A DNA stretch of 64,000 nucleotides from Pseudoalteromonas sp. 0303 (GTDB lineage: Bacteria > Pseudomonadota > Gammaproteobacteria > Enterobacterales > Alteromonadaceae), in contig NZ_JABVXF010000018.1 of assembly GCF_013349995.1 (NCBI RefSeq), positions 1 to 64,000 of the forward strand, given 5' to 3'. Positions 26,964 to 35,848 of the stretch are shown piece by piece. The notes below the pieces were generated by a model that was not told the origin of the DNA, ran no database searches, and worked only from the letters and a program-made list of their open reading frames with translations. Numbering within the stretch: the stretch's first letter is position 1; every line of letters begins with the position of its first letter. Made by a program: the position numbers and the translations under genes.

Positions 26964-28568
26964 TTAAGCAATTTCATCCCTTTTTACCACCCAAGCATAC
27001 GTATTTGCATCCAGGGACTGAAAGGAAGAAGGTACTTGTACATTTAGCAACAATACATTCACAACTTCATCTTGTATCGATATCTCCCAAATGTCTCCAC
27101 CCTCTTCATTTTCAACCCATGATTGTGACATTTCGAGATCTGTTAATACTTCCTCTGCCACCGTTTTGTATGCTGCCTCATTATCAAGATCGTAGTCACT
27201 GCGAACAAATTCCATCACGCCTTTATCTCGCTCAACAACAATCACCTTTTTATTGTCTCGCATTAAGACGTGAACACCATTTTGCGATGGAAACTCACTC
27301 ACTTGTGCCAAGCACCATTTCAACAAATCAGTCGTGATAGATGACTCCGAACTGAACAGCAATGTCGATTCATCCTCATTTATCCCTGTATTGTCAACAT
27401 TACTCGATGAATCACTAGGCTCAACGTCTGAAATTGGTACTTTACTCGTACCTTGTATTTCATTCGGGTCCAATTTATCTTCTCCGGTTTCAGCAAAATG
27501 ATCAGGACCTGGCGACGATGTTGTTGCTGCAAGAAAAGCTGTAAATTCATCCAAAGCATCAGCAGACGAATTTACCGGCGCTTCCTCTTGGGTTGATGAT
27601 TTACTTTCAACTGACGATACGACTTTTGGCGAGTTATCACTTATTGGTGCGACTTGATTATCAGTTGCGTCCTGCAACTCTAATGGCGCTTGATCAGTAT
27701 TTTCCCCATCAGGTTCATTATCAAAAATAGACAAGTCTAAGCCATCATTACTTGATACTTCTTCAGAAGCTACAGGTTTGTTTTCCTCTGTTTGTTTAGA
27801 CTGATTACTACTATCAAGTAGTTCATCTAGTGAAACACTATCGTCGCCACCACCGAGGCCACTAATCAGATCGTCTAACGAATCACTTTTCTCAGGGTCT
27901 TCATTTTCCACAGGCACAGATTCTGAAATCTCAACTTGAGGAATATTTTCAACAGACCGACCTATTGGCGCTGCTCGCATGTCGGCCAATATTCCTGAAA
28001 AAAGCCCTTTCTCACCATTACTATAAATCGAGTCGATCAAACCTTTCAAAACATCAGGCTTACTGTGTAACCACTTCCATCCAGTATCGTTCATCATCGC
28101 ATTGAATATGGATATCGCGTAGACATAAGCGGGATAAAGGCGACTAACCTTAGACAATTTAATTTCACATTCTACTGGCACATTCATCCAGGGATAGAAG
28201 TGCGAACGCTCACCTTTTGTCTTTTTACCCTTAGAAATGGCAGTAAACTCAAAGGAATGGCAAAGCCTTGCCACATATAAAGATGAAAACGCAATCGACA
28301 AGCTGAACGTATGAAGATGCACTAAAAGCGGGTCATCCTGCACAGTCCCCTTACTTCTCCGGACCAAACGAACAAACTGATCAACATAATCAGAATACAG
28401 TTTACCTTTTTGTTTTTCATATACGCCTAAAGAGCGAGCAACAGAATCTATAATTGGGGAATATAAAGCCTCCCAATATTCATCTGATACCGCTATTATT
28501 TTTTTTAATGGAACTACATCTAATGCAGGCTCACGCTGCTTTCTGCTCCAAGGCCATCCCAGTTGCAT
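26964..28568 (-). CDS. TraI_2/MobH-like protein without the HD histidines
   Basis: A 534-residue protein (ATG 28568). Residues about 20-200 have the helical pattern of the MobH relaxase domain, but where HH...GGL..H and HD are expected it has LLVHLHTFSLSIAF and MMNDTGWKW, so most metal ligands are missing. A long acidic, Ser-rich linker (about 215-405) follows. The C-terminus from DLLKWCLAQV, with YKTVAEEVLTDLEMSQSW and GGDIWEISI, resembles the TraI_2 C-terminal winged helix. It may be a degenerate relaxase or an accessory relaxosome protein; a functional relaxase may lie outside the window. Confidence 0.4.
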   Translation of the reverse strand: MQLGWPWSRKQREPALDVVPLKKIIAVSDEYWEALYSPIIDSVARSLGVYEKQKGKLYSDYVDQFVRLVRRSKGTVQDDPLLVHLHTFSLSIAFSSLYVARLCHSFEFTAISKGKKTKGERSHFYPWMNVPVECEIKLSKVSRLYPAYVYAISIFNAMMNDTGWKWLHSKPDVLKGLIDSIYSNGEKGLFSGILADMRAAPIGRSVENIPQVEISESVPVENEDPEKSDSLDDLISGLGGGDDSVSLDELLDSSNQSKQTEENKPVASEEVSSNDGLDLSIFDNEPDGENTDQAPLELQDATDNQVAPISDNSPKVVSSVESKSSTQEEAPVNSSADALDEFTAFLAATTSSPGPDHFAETGEDKLDPNEIQGTSKVPISDVEPSDSSSNVDNTGINEDESTLLFSSESSITTDLLKWCLAQVSEFPSQNGVHVLMRDNKKVIVVERDKGVMEFVRSDYDLDNEAAYKTVAEEVLTDLEMSQSWVENEEGGDIWEISIQDEVVNVLLLNVQVPSSFQSLDANTYAWVVKRDEIA

Positions 28569-28975
28569 AACTGCACCACCCATAATTGAAATTCATAAAT
28601 TTTTTCGCTGTTATTCAAACAATCACTGGCTACTACATTTCCAGCATGCGCCCTGAAATCCTCAAAAGACTCCATCAGTGGTTCCCACACCTTACCAGTA
28701 GATTTACAAACAATGTTTTTATTCAAAACAGGTAGTCTGCATAACCAATTAAAGAATAACTCTTCAGTAATTAGAGCTGTTCGCGTCTGCTCTTTCATAA
28801 GTTGACAATGAACCTGCATTACAGGATCAAGAGATTCAACCACGTCAGCCACCCCCCGAAACCTCTGCTCTATTACAGACCACGCAGAAAGAAAAGGCCT
28901 CAACTCATCTGTTTGAGCAAGAATTTCTTCAATTTCAGAGAACAACTGGGCTCTAAGCCGTGTACTACTGGACAT
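28520..28975 (-). CDS. Hypothetical protein upstream of the TraI_2-like gene
   Basis: A 151-residue, mostly helical protein with no motif I recognise. It overlaps the TraI_2-like gene by 49 bp, so the two are probably co-expressed and may interact. The 18-bp palindrome lies about 110 bp upstream of its start. Confidence 0.55.
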   Translation of the reverse strand: MSSSTRLRAQLFSEIEEILAQTDELRPFLSAWSVIEQRFRGVADVVESLDPVMQVHCQLMKEQTRTALITEELFFNWLCRLPVLNKNIVCKSTGKVWEPLMESFEDFRAHAGNVVASDCLNNSEKIYEFQLWVVQLCNWDGLGAESSVSLH

Positions 28976-29040
28976 TTAAAACCCCACTTTGATAGTTAGT
29001 GGAGCAATTGAATCACACTTAGAGAAAAGGAGGGCGAAGA

Positions 29041-29070
29041 AAACACCCCCGATGTTCGAGGGGTTTTATT
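29041..29070 (-). terminator. Terminator of the par operon
   Basis: Hairpin ACCCCTCGA/TCGGGGGT around ACA with short T runs on both sides; it could act in either direction. Confidence 0.5.
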
Positions 29071-29082
29071 TGATAGGAGTAA

Positions 29083-29100
29083 AATTAGGCATGCCTAATT
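29083..29100. promoter_or_regulatory. 18-bp palindrome, copy 5
   Basis: A perfect copy that encodes the end (RHA and stop) of the gene at 29085 and lies directly downstream of the par operon. Confidence 0.65.
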
Positions 29101-29495
29101 ATTCTGCCAAGGGCGCTTTCGACTTCATTGGGGTTTAGGTTGCTCAGACCAGTTACTGACAATACATCATTTACTTCGTCGTCTGAAACATCTACCAATA
29201 GATAAACCAGTAATGCATCAAGCTCTTCATCACTATCGGGGACATACCCTTTCGACAAGACATAACGAACCATTGTTTTTACTGCCCATTGGGGGACAGA
29301 CTCACCGCCCATCCAATTCCGCAAAGTACGTCCTGGCACAGCTCTATTGCGCTCTGAATAACCAAAACTCTTTGCTTTTTCAACTAAGCAAATACCCGCA
29401 GCCGAATCAGTAGGACCATGATATTTCAAGAACTCCGAGGCAAAGAAGCCCCGAAGTCCCATTGCGTTTTGCCAAGCGTTAGGATTGACCCTCAT
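29085..29495 (-). CDS. Hypothetical protein of the par operon, possible HTH
   Basis: A 136-residue protein that starts 4 bp after the parB stop. The middle (VPGRTLRNWMGGESVPQWAVKTMVRYVL, about residues 53-80) looks like a helix-turn-helix; the C-terminal 45 residues are acidic. Its place as third gene after parA and parB suggests a role in partition or its regulation. No family recognised. Confidence 0.55.
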   Translation of the reverse strand: MRVNPNAWQNAMGLRGFFASEFLKYHGPTDSAAGICLVEKAKSFGYSERNRAVPGRTLRNWMGGESVPQWAVKTMVRYVLSKGYVPDSDEELDALLVYLLVDVSDDEVNDVLSVTGLSNLNPNEVESALGRIIRHA

Positions 29496-29498
29496 AAC

Positions 29499-30608
29499 CT
29501 AACCCACAAAAATAAGAGAAAGCTCAGACACATCAACGCGAACGGCTGGCTCTTCGCTATTGTCATATTGAATCCAAGCAAACCCCTCTTCCTTGTCTGC
29601 ACGATCTAATAACAACTTGGCGACCTTTGAATTATGCATAACATTGATTTCAGTCACGCGCTTTTTCTGAAATGGAGTTTCTTCAGATTCATCATCGTTA
29701 GATTCCGGTGCCTGAGACTTTTTATCAACTTTTTCCGACTGAACTTTATCAGCCGGTTCAACTCCATCCTGTTCGGTTTCTAGCTGAAACTCTTCTTCGA
29801 GAGCGTTCTCATCACCGGTCATTCCATCTGGTGTAGGGGTTTTTGAGTTAGGACGCTTTTCGTGTTCTTTACGCTCTTCAAGCGCAGCAATTTGGGCATC
29901 AATAGGCGTTTCCAGATCTTTAACTTTTAAAGATTTAGCCCAAGCTCTATTCAAACAGTTATTATCAATAGCAAATTGTAACAATTCCTTGGTCTTTTCA
30001 ACGTCCTTTCTAGCAAACCTAACCAGCACAGCTAAAGTACTAATATCTCTACAAACTTTATCTTCATACAACTTATTGAGAAAGCTAAACTTTGGCTCTA
30101 TTTCCATTTCATACATCATGATACTTTCGGCTACATATGGTTCTGATTTACCTAATGATTTAGCAATTTCCTTTTGTGTTTTACCTTCCTCTTTAAGCAT
30201 TATGAATGACTTGCCTTCCTCTCTTACATCTAAAGGCCTACGAGCAATATTCTCCATTAACTGTAGGAAAATAGCTGAATCAATATCTTTCTTTACTACA
30301 AGTGCGGGAATAGTGTCTACGTCATCATAAAGATTTACAGCAAGCCAGCGACGACCACCCATTAACACTTTATGCCCTTTCTCATCTTTTTCTCTAACAA
30401 CAATAGGTTGCCAAATACGGCCTTTTGTAACCTCAAATGTCGCTGTTATATCCGAAACACCTTCAGCAGTTAAGTTTTTATATCTAGGCTGTTCGGGATC
30501 TGGATAACATTGATCTTTTGGCATATCGTCAACATATTCAAATTCACCACCTTGAACACCACTAATGAGGTCCATGAAACCGCTAGTGTCTAAATTACCT
30601 TTATTCAT
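29499..30608 (-). CDS. parB: ParB/KorB-like partition and regulatory protein
   Basis: A 369-residue ParB-family protein (ATG 30608; the upstream TTG is less likely). The N-terminal ParB domain includes QPIVVREKDEKG and MGGRRWLAVNLY, the helix-turn-helix is KTQKEIAKSLGKSEPYVAES (near 155-175), and a KorB-type second helical block follows (YEDKVCRDISTLAVLVRF). An acidic linker (about 250-310) leads to a C-terminal dimer domain. It should load ParA and bind operator sites; the nine dispersed palindromes are the obvious candidates. It follows parA by 11 bp. Confidence 0.8.
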   Translation of the reverse strand: MNKGNLDTSGFMDLISGVQGGEFEYVDDMPKDQCYPDPEQPRYKNLTAEGVSDITATFEVTKGRIWQPIVVREKDEKGHKVLMGGRRWLAVNLYDDVDTIPALVVKKDIDSAIFLQLMENIARRPLDVREEGKSFIMLKEEGKTQKEIAKSLGKSEPYVAESIMMYEMEIEPKFSFLNKLYEDKVCRDISTLAVLVRFARKDVEKTKELLQFAIDNNCLNRAWAKSLKVKDLETPIDAQIAALEERKEHEKRPNSKTPTPDGMTGDENALEEEFQLETEQDGVEPADKVQSEKVDKKSQAPESNDDESEETPFQKKRVTEINVMHNSKVAKLLLDRADKEEGFAWIQYDNSEEPAVRVDVSELSLIFVG

Positions 30609-30619
30609 AACCAATCCCC

Positions 30620-31474
30620 TTACTTAATTCTGTCGTTAATAGCGTCAATAGCGTTTCGGAATGCACGGCCTACAGTAGCGGCGTTACCGTTTGGAGGGCT
30701 AACCCAACACGCTCTACCAGCCATACGCGCCTCTTTGATACTCAGGGAATCCGGCAAATAATTTGGGATCAACAACTGCTTATAATCTCGTTCAATCTGA
30801 GCCAATATCTCAGCGTAAGGATTCTCACCTTTACGAGTAGTTGGCTTTTTAAAGAAGTTAATGTAAACACCGCCAATCTGTACACCGGCACGCAAACCAG
30901 TCTTAACAGCCTTGACAGTCTTCAATAATGAAATCAGACCTTCGTTTGAAAAATCATCAATAGTGACCGGCACAAAAATGTAATCAACGGTATTGATTGC
31001 GGCCAACTGAGTGACACCGAGCGATGGCGGCGTATCAATAAGAATGTAATCAACATCAATTTTATCAAGATGTTTCTTTGGATTGCCGATGAGACTTTTT
31101 GCCTCTCGCCCAGCAGCAAGCACATTTGCAATGCGCTCTTTATGCGCGGGAATAACGTGAAGGTTTTGGTGGATTGGAGATTGATACATAACAATATCAT
31201 CTTGCTCCAAATCCGAGTTGAAGAGCTCAGCGGACGTAAAGCCGTTTTTTTCTACCCATTCAACCTCTTTGATTGAACCCAGTAAAAGCTTGCTCATATT
31301 GCGCTGGCCGTCGAAATCGACCACCAATACTCGATAACCTTGCTCAGCCAACCTGTATGCCTGGTTAAACTCAACTGTTGTTTTGCCTACTCCACCCTTT
31401 TCATTTGAGTGAACGCATGATTTAGCCACCTTCTTTAAGACAAAGGACGGCTTAACCGATGTAATAGTTTCCAT
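30620..31474 (-). CDS. parA: ParA-type partition ATPase
   Basis: A 284-residue Walker-type ATPase that segregates the plasmid. The deviant Walker A is EKGGVGKTT (residues 25-33), then VDFDGQRNMSKLL (Walker A') and YILIDTPPSLG (Walker B). It lacks a long N-terminal HTH domain, so it is of the short-to-intermediate kind like IncC of IncP. First gene of the parA-parB-29085 unit, divergent from kfrA. Confidence 0.9.
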   Translation of the reverse strand: METITSVKPSFVLKKVAKSCVHSNEKGGVGKTTVEFNQAYRLAEQGYRVLVVDFDGQRNMSKLLLGSIKEVEWVEKNGFTSAELFNSDLEQDDIVMYQSPIHQNLHVIPAHKERIANVLAAGREAKSLIGNPKKHLDKIDVDYILIDTPPSLGVTQLAAINTVDYIFVPVTIDDFSNEGLISLLKTVKAVKTGLRAGVQIGGVYINFFKKPTTRKGENPYAEILAQIERDYKQLLIPNYLPDSLSIKEARMAGRACWVSPPNGNAATVGRAFRNAIDAINDRIK

Positions 31475-31672
31475 AATTAACTCCTAGAGCGTGGGCTTTA
31501 AACCCGTTTTATAAACCATACAGTATGTATTGGTTAGACATACATTAACTGACTTTTAACTGGGATACAATACCCAAAACAAAAAAAACGAACGAACACT
31601 GTTCGTTTAGTGTTTGATGTTCGTTTGTTTATACTATAGACTCAAATTATCGATAGAGCGAGGGTGAAAATA
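31475..31672. promoter_or_regulatory. Divergent parA/kfrA promoter region
   Basis: The 198-bp gap holds several short repeats: GAACACTGTTC (palindrome near 31596), two further TTCG/CGAA arms at 31588-31630 (ACGAACGAAC, TGTTCGTTTG), and ATACAGTATGTAT with TAGACATACAT near 31525-31545. These are good operators for KfrA and for autoregulation of the par operon. The KfrA start is taken at ATG 31673 after GAGGG. Confidence 0.5.
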
Positions 31673-32608
31673 ATGAATGCAGATCTACAAGAGCGAGTAA
31701 GTCAGATATGTAATGACTTGTACGGCAAAGGGGAAAAAATAAGCGTAAGAGCTGTTTTATCTCTTCTTCCGGATGTAAGCAGTACCAGTACAATGCATAA
31801 GTACGTCAAAGCGTGGCGGGATGAGTTGCAAGCAAATCAGCAATCGCTAATGGAGCGACTTGGTTTTTCTGAAAAGTTTACTCAGTCTTTTTTAGAAGAA
31901 TTCAGTCGGTTTAATACGGAAGCAGAAAAGCGGTGGCGAGAAGCTGCGGAACAAGCTAGGGAACAGGCCAGAGAAGCAATTGAAGATCTGGAACGTATTG
32001 AAAAGAAATACGATAAGCAGCAAGCATTACTTGAACAAAGCAAAAAGACAATCAATCAGCTTGAAGAACAAAGTCGAGAAAATAACAAAACACACCAACG
32101 AATTGAAACAGAACTTAGGGATCGTATTGTTCAACTCGATAAAGACAAATCGAATTTAGCCGAAACTAACGAAGCGCTACGCACTGAAATTGCTAAATCA
32201 CAGCTTAAACTTGAAAATAATGAAACATACGTCACAGAAGTAAAAGAAAATCAGCGAAGAGTAACGCAAGAACTTCAAATTGCTAATCAGAAAATATCTG
32301 AGCAAGCGGCCACAATTGCTAAACTAGAAACTAATACCGAACGTGATGCAAAACAAATCGAAGATTTACGCAATAGTACGGTTGATTATCGCCGGTTAAT
32401 GGAAGAAAGTGAAAAACGAGCTGGCAAACTTGAAGATAAAATTAGAGAACTAGAAACTCAGTTAACAACTGTTAGAAAGGGCTCTGAAGATAAAATTTCA
32501 GCGTTGAAAATAGATAATGAAAAACTAGCTAAAGATAATGCAGACAAAGAGCGCCGGTTAGTACAGCAAGATAAAGTAATAGATAAGTTAACCAATCAGA
32601 CTGAATAA
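31673..32608 (+). CDS. kfrA: KfrA-like DNA-binding coiled-coil protein
   Basis: A 311-residue protein. The first 60 residues (ISVRAVLSLLPDVSSTSTMHKYVKAW) match the KfrA N-terminal HTH domain; the rest, from about 75 to the end, is an almost unbroken coiled coil rich in Glu, Lys and Gln. KfrA of IncP-type plasmids is a nucleoid-like protein that represses its own gene and supports partition; it is next to parA/parB (incC/korB) there too. Confidence 0.8.
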   Translation: MNADLQERVSQICNDLYGKGEKISVRAVLSLLPDVSSTSTMHKYVKAWRDELQANQQSLMERLGFSEKFTQSFLEEFSRFNTEAEKRWREAAEQAREQAREAIEDLERIEKKYDKQQALLEQSKKTINQLEEQSRENNKTHQRIETELRDRIVQLDKDKSNLAETNEALRTEIAKSQLKLENNETYVTEVKENQRRVTQELQIANQKISEQAATIAKLETNTERDAKQIEDLRNSTVDYRRLMEESEKRAGKLEDKIRELETQLTTVRKGSEDKISALKIDNEKLAKDNADKERRLVQQDKVIDKLTNQTE

Positions 32609-32637
32609 TAATTTCAACTCCCCTATCGATATCTATT

Positions 32638-32674
32638 ATGCCAGCTGCATCTGGCATAGTTATTTATGACTATG
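32638..32674. promoter_or_regulatory. Convergent hairpin and CATAG dyad copy 4
   Basis: ATGCCAG/CTGGCAT hairpin (32638-32657) directly followed by CATAGTTATTTATGACTATG (32655-32674), which overlaps the methylase stop. The hairpin lies between converging genes and may be a weak terminator. Confidence 0.5.
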
Positions 32675-33347
32675 TTTCTGAAAGAGCCTGAATCATCGCG
32701 GCCATAACTGCTTGGCGCTCACCTATAGGCAACTTCTTTATTTTAGCTGCCCACCTATCCGCTTTCCTTTGAATTCTTTGCCTATCTGTAAAGTTTTTTC
32801 CCGCATACGTATGATAATGAACTTCCCCAGGAATAAAATTGCACCAAAGCTTTTCCGTTCGCACCCCTCCCCTGGACATTGCCTGAAAGGTATCGGACCA
32901 CCACCCTGCACCGTCAACGAGAACAGAATCATATAAATCGCTAGGGTATCCAGAAAGAATGATATTAGCCGGTAATGACTGGATTAACTCAAGCAATGTA
33001 ATGTGTTGGTCCTCAGTAAGCTCATGCTCATATCGAGCGTTACTGGTTCGCGTACTAGGTAAATAAGGAGGGTCTAAATAAAGACAAACGCGACCATTAT
33101 TTTGAAAATCAAAATCACGTAAGAACTGAAAGGCACACATATGAACCAGTTCAGCGCTGGGATGATCTAAAGAAGAAAGGCAACGAGGGTTTAAATCAAC
33201 TCCAATATCACGTTGAGCAGGCGCTTTGTGACGTAATACAGCACCAGTACCAAGGAAAGGCTCTATAAAAGTATCATGTGGCGGGATGAGTTGCACAATA
33301 CGCTGATAAACACCGCTACCATTTTTAGCACCCAAGTAATTTTGCAT
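32670..33347 (-). CDS. D12-class N6-adenine DNA methyltransferase (Dam-like)
   Basis: A 225-residue enzyme that should methylate adenine in a short palindrome such as GATC. Motif I is FIEPFLGTGAV (27-37) and the catalytic motif is DPPY (92-95); the N-terminal YLGAKNGSG is the usual start of the family. It is shorter than E. coli Dam (278 aa), mainly in the target-recognition part. It has no restriction partner nearby, so it is probably a solitary methylase for regulation or restriction avoidance. Both operator families lie just upstream of its start. Confidence 0.85.
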   Translation of the reverse strand: MQNYLGAKNGSGVYQRIVQLIPPHDTFIEPFLGTGAVLRHKAPAQRDIGVDLNPRCLSSLDHPSAELVHMCAFQFLRDFDFQNNGRVCLYLDPPYLPSTRTSNARYEHELTEDQHITLLELIQSLPANIILSGYPSDLYDSVLVDGAGWWSDTFQAMSRGGVRTEKLWCNFIPGEVHYHTYAGKNFTDRQRIQRKADRWAAKIKKLPIGERQAVMAAMIQALSET

Positions 33348-33380
33348 AAGTAGAAACCCATATTACAATATAGCAACGAA

Positions 33381-33428
33381 CATAGTCGGAACTGTCTATA
33401 CAGTCAATAAAATTAGGCATGCCTAATT
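33381..33428. promoter_or_regulatory. CATAG dyad copy 5 (degenerate) and 18-bp palindrome copy 6
   Basis: CATAGTCGGAACTGTCTATA (33381-33400) and, 10 bp on, AATTAGGCATGCCTAATT (33411-33428), both upstream of the adenine methylase start at 33347. Confidence 0.6.
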
Positions 33429-33622
33429 TTTCTAGATATAGAGCTATGACCTATGGACTTGTGAATTTACGCTACGCGCAACAGCCTTACCGTATGGACA
33501 AGCATATGGATAACTCATGGACGGACAAGCCGACCACAAGTTACCCACACGCATTGACCACACTCACGGCTTAATTCACGAATACCACAGGCCAAAAAGA
33601 AACTTAAATAATAATTTATGCC
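33429..33622. other. Candidate replication origin downstream of rep
   Basis: ColE2-type origins lie just downstream of rep. This 194-bp gap follows the rep stop and has a near-match to a DnaA box (TTATCCATA, minus strand, near 33510), plus repeated GTGTGG/GTGGTC words (33530-33570). I see no clear iterons, and the origin call rests on position only. Confidence 0.35.
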
Positions 33623-35479
33623 TCATAATTTATTAAATGTATGCTGATAAGAAATTCGGTTGGCTATTTCAGTAGCTAAGTTATTAGATTGTACCAATAT
33701 AGAATCGTGTATAACTAACCCCTTACCCCAGTATGGCTTGAAAACATCTAGTTCCAGCATACGCAACTTCAAACTGAGTGAAGGAATATATTTATGAGCA
33801 AGACGTATACAAGTAAACACTTCAAAAAATGCGATATCAGAAAGAAGCGTATTTAATTTCCCATCATAGATATTGTTTAACTTAGACTCACTAGCACCAT
33901 TCATCAAAGCAACAAGTCCTCTCTTAATAGATTTAACATTAAGACTGGATCTAGCAGACCAAGAATTAAAGTATTCAGGCATATTAAGAATAAAATGCAT
34001 ATAGGATTCTATAGGGTCAATGAAACAACCATAAGGAGTACCATTGTCATTTAGCGATTTAACTTTTGATTGAATCAAATCAAAGGACTCTCGTAATAAC
34101 GTACAAAGCATTTGACCATGTGAAAATGTAAGATCTATTTCATACCAACCTTTGAAGAGCTCTTTTCGTATCCCTTTCTTCAATGTTTGAATATTAAGGT
34201 CTGAACCAGATTCTATAAGTCGGCCTGATTGAGTATCCAATCTGTAGCGTGATACAAACTCTTTATTGAGATCAGAAGGATTAGGTAAAACATCAAGTTC
34301 TGCCTTAAATCTATTCAAACGAAATACGCTAATATTGTATTTAAACGTAACATCTGGCGTAAACGTTGGAGTCTTTCGCGGGAAAGAAACCTTATGTACA
34401 GCTAATTGAACTTTTTCTTCCGAGCTATCGGGGCGGCTTTCATAACTCTCTTTAACTTCCTTCCAGTAACGTTTGATTGTGCTTAGTGAGTAATTGGAGC
34501 AAGAGCTGGCTACGCGCTCTTGTGTTGGTTTTGCGCCTGATAGAGCAACCTCTTCAAAAGCTTTCAAAATCTCACCTAAAGTTCGCTCCCGCTTTTTATT
34601 TGCTACATACAACGCAGCTTGACGTTGCTTTTCTTTTTGGTCCATGTCATGAGGCAATGACATAACACCTCTGTTCCCCTTGCTTCCTTGATATTTATTC
34701 CAGCTAAACGTAGCTATGCTTTTTGCAATAGCCTTCACCTGGCTTGAAGGCAAATCACTATCCTCTTTGAAGCCCTTACCTCTAAACTTATTCTCTAACT
34801 CACATTCAGCTAATACAGCTTTGTAAAAGCCTTCCATATCATTAGCCAGTCGATATCGCTGCACTTGGTTGTAAGCTGCGAATCGAACTTTGTGAAATAA
34901 ACTAAGGTTACGAGATTCAGGGTTGGGGTTTTCTTTATCCCCTCGCTTATAAACGCTCCAATCAGGGGTAGCGAACTCCGCTAGTTCTTTTAACTTATAT
35001 ACTCTAGAGTGAATAAACTCAGTATTAAATGCAGGGTGGAAGGGATTCTTTGAGACTACATTATTGAAAGCGGCTCTATCAGCTCCTAGTTTTTTACACA
35101 ATCCATAATACACAGCTTTGGCATATTGAATTGGTCCATCTTTTACAATTACATCACTATTGACTGTCTTTATTAAAACGTCATCAATCCGGTACAGTAA
35201 ATGTACTTTCCTGTTATTTTTATTACGTATGATAACGTTAGGAATTGGAGTTTCTTCATTGTCCCATAAAGACTCATCTTCATGATCTATGTCAATTATA
35301 AACACCTTGTAATTGCATGGAGGATTTAATTGCACGTACTGACGCTTGAATGCGTCCCGCCTAGGAAGTTGAAATCCTGCGGTTTTGTTATCAGAGCAAA
35401 ACGGCGCATAAGGAGCGTTATAATAAAGTTCTCGCCTTACCTCATGTTCATGTAAAAACTTTCTATTTAGCGCTTGCAA
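33623..35479 (-). CDS. rep: ColE2-type Rep/primase fused to a family-A polymerase-like domain
   Basis: A 618-residue initiator. Residues about 20-265 follow ColE2 RepA: IIDIDHED (D63, D65), NVIIRNKNNRKVHLLY (H93), LCKKLGAD, SKNPFHP and a KSIATFSWNKY end, then an HTH (about 300-345). ColE2 Rep stops near 300 residues; here about 270 more follow, with TQSGRL (416-421; compare TGRLSS of Pol I), motif A DLTFSHGQ (D449), motif B KRGLVALMNG (K519, N527 where Tyr is usual) and motif C VIHDSI (D592). I infer a palm of the Pol I/T7 RNA polymerase type. Start is TTG 35479 after GGGAG; it overlaps the upstream gene by 17 bp. Confidence 0.75.
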   Translation of the reverse strand: MQALNRKFLHEHEVRRELYYNAPYAPFCSDNKTAGFQLPRRDAFKRQYVQLNPPCNYKVFIIDIDHEDESLWDNEETPIPNVIIRNKNNRKVHLLYRIDDVLIKTVNSDVIVKDGPIQYAKAVYYGLCKKLGADRAAFNNVVSKNPFHPAFNTEFIHSRVYKLKELAEFATPDWSVYKRGDKENPNPESRNLSLFHKVRFAAYNQVQRYRLANDMEGFYKAVLAECELENKFRGKGFKEDSDLPSSQVKAIAKSIATFSWNKYQGSKGNRGVMSLPHDMDQKEKQRQAALYVANKKRERTLGEILKAFEEVALSGAKPTQERVASSCSNYSLSTIKRYWKEVKESYESRPDSSEEKVQLAVHKVSFPRKTPTFTPDVTFKYNISVFRLNRFKAELDVLPNPSDLNKEFVSRYRLDTQSGRLIESGSDLNIQTLKKGIRKELFKGWYEIDLTFSHGQMLCTLLRESFDLIQSKVKSLNDNGTPYGCFIDPIESYMHFILNMPEYFNSWSARSSLNVKSIKRGLVALMNGASESKLNNIYDGKLNTLLSDIAFFEVFTCIRLAHKYIPSLSLKLRMLELDVFKPYWGKGLVIHDSILVQSNNLATEIANRISYQHTFNKL

Positions 35480-35729
35480 TTCTACATACTCCCATAGAAT
35501 AAAGGCAGCTAAATAGAGCTTTGACGCCCACTTTGTGCATTAAAACAGAATTGAGAAAGCTAACTCGACTTCTTACCAAATTAACGTAGCCGATAGCTGT
35601 GCGATATGAGCACTCATAAAGACGGCACACTTCCTTACCAATGCCCATCATCTGATTGAAATCAGTCGAAGGACGCTTCTGGTAATCCTGAAGCTGCCTA
35701 GTGCTTTTTAATAGACTATTCTCTGACAT
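35463..35729 (-). CDS. Small protein coupled to rep
   Basis: An 88-residue basic protein starting at ATG 35729 after GGTG. Its middle (GIGKEVCRLYECSYRTAIGYVNLVRSR) could be a helix-turn-helix. The start lies inside the 24-codon leader ORF and the end overlaps rep by 17 bp, so the three frames are probably translationally coupled, as in other antisense-controlled replicons. Function unknown; it may bind the origin or simply drive rep translation. Confidence 0.55.
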   Translation of the reverse strand: MSENSLLKSTRQLQDYQKRPSTDFNQMMGIGKEVCRLYECSYRTAIGYVNLVRSRVSFLNSVLMHKVGVKALFSCLYSMGVCRIASAK

Positions 35730-35790
35730 CACCACCCGATCCCTGCCACATTGACGGAATCGAGTAGTAACGTGGGTTTGCGCTTCCCAT
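35716..35790 (-). CDS. 24-codon leader peptide of the rep operon
   Basis: ATG 35790 has a strong AAGGGAAA site 3 bases upstream. The 24-residue reading frame (MGSANPRYYSIPSMWQG...) ends 12 bp inside the next gene, whose start codon it contains. This resembles leader peptides whose translation opens the rep ribosome site in antisense-RNA-controlled plasmids. Confidence 0.45.
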   Translation of the reverse strand: MGSANPRYYSIPSMWQGSGGDVRE

Positions 35791-35848
35791 AATTTCCCTT
35801 TTTTTACTTATACTTACTTCTAGTTGCTTTTATTAGGCAAAAAGGTAC

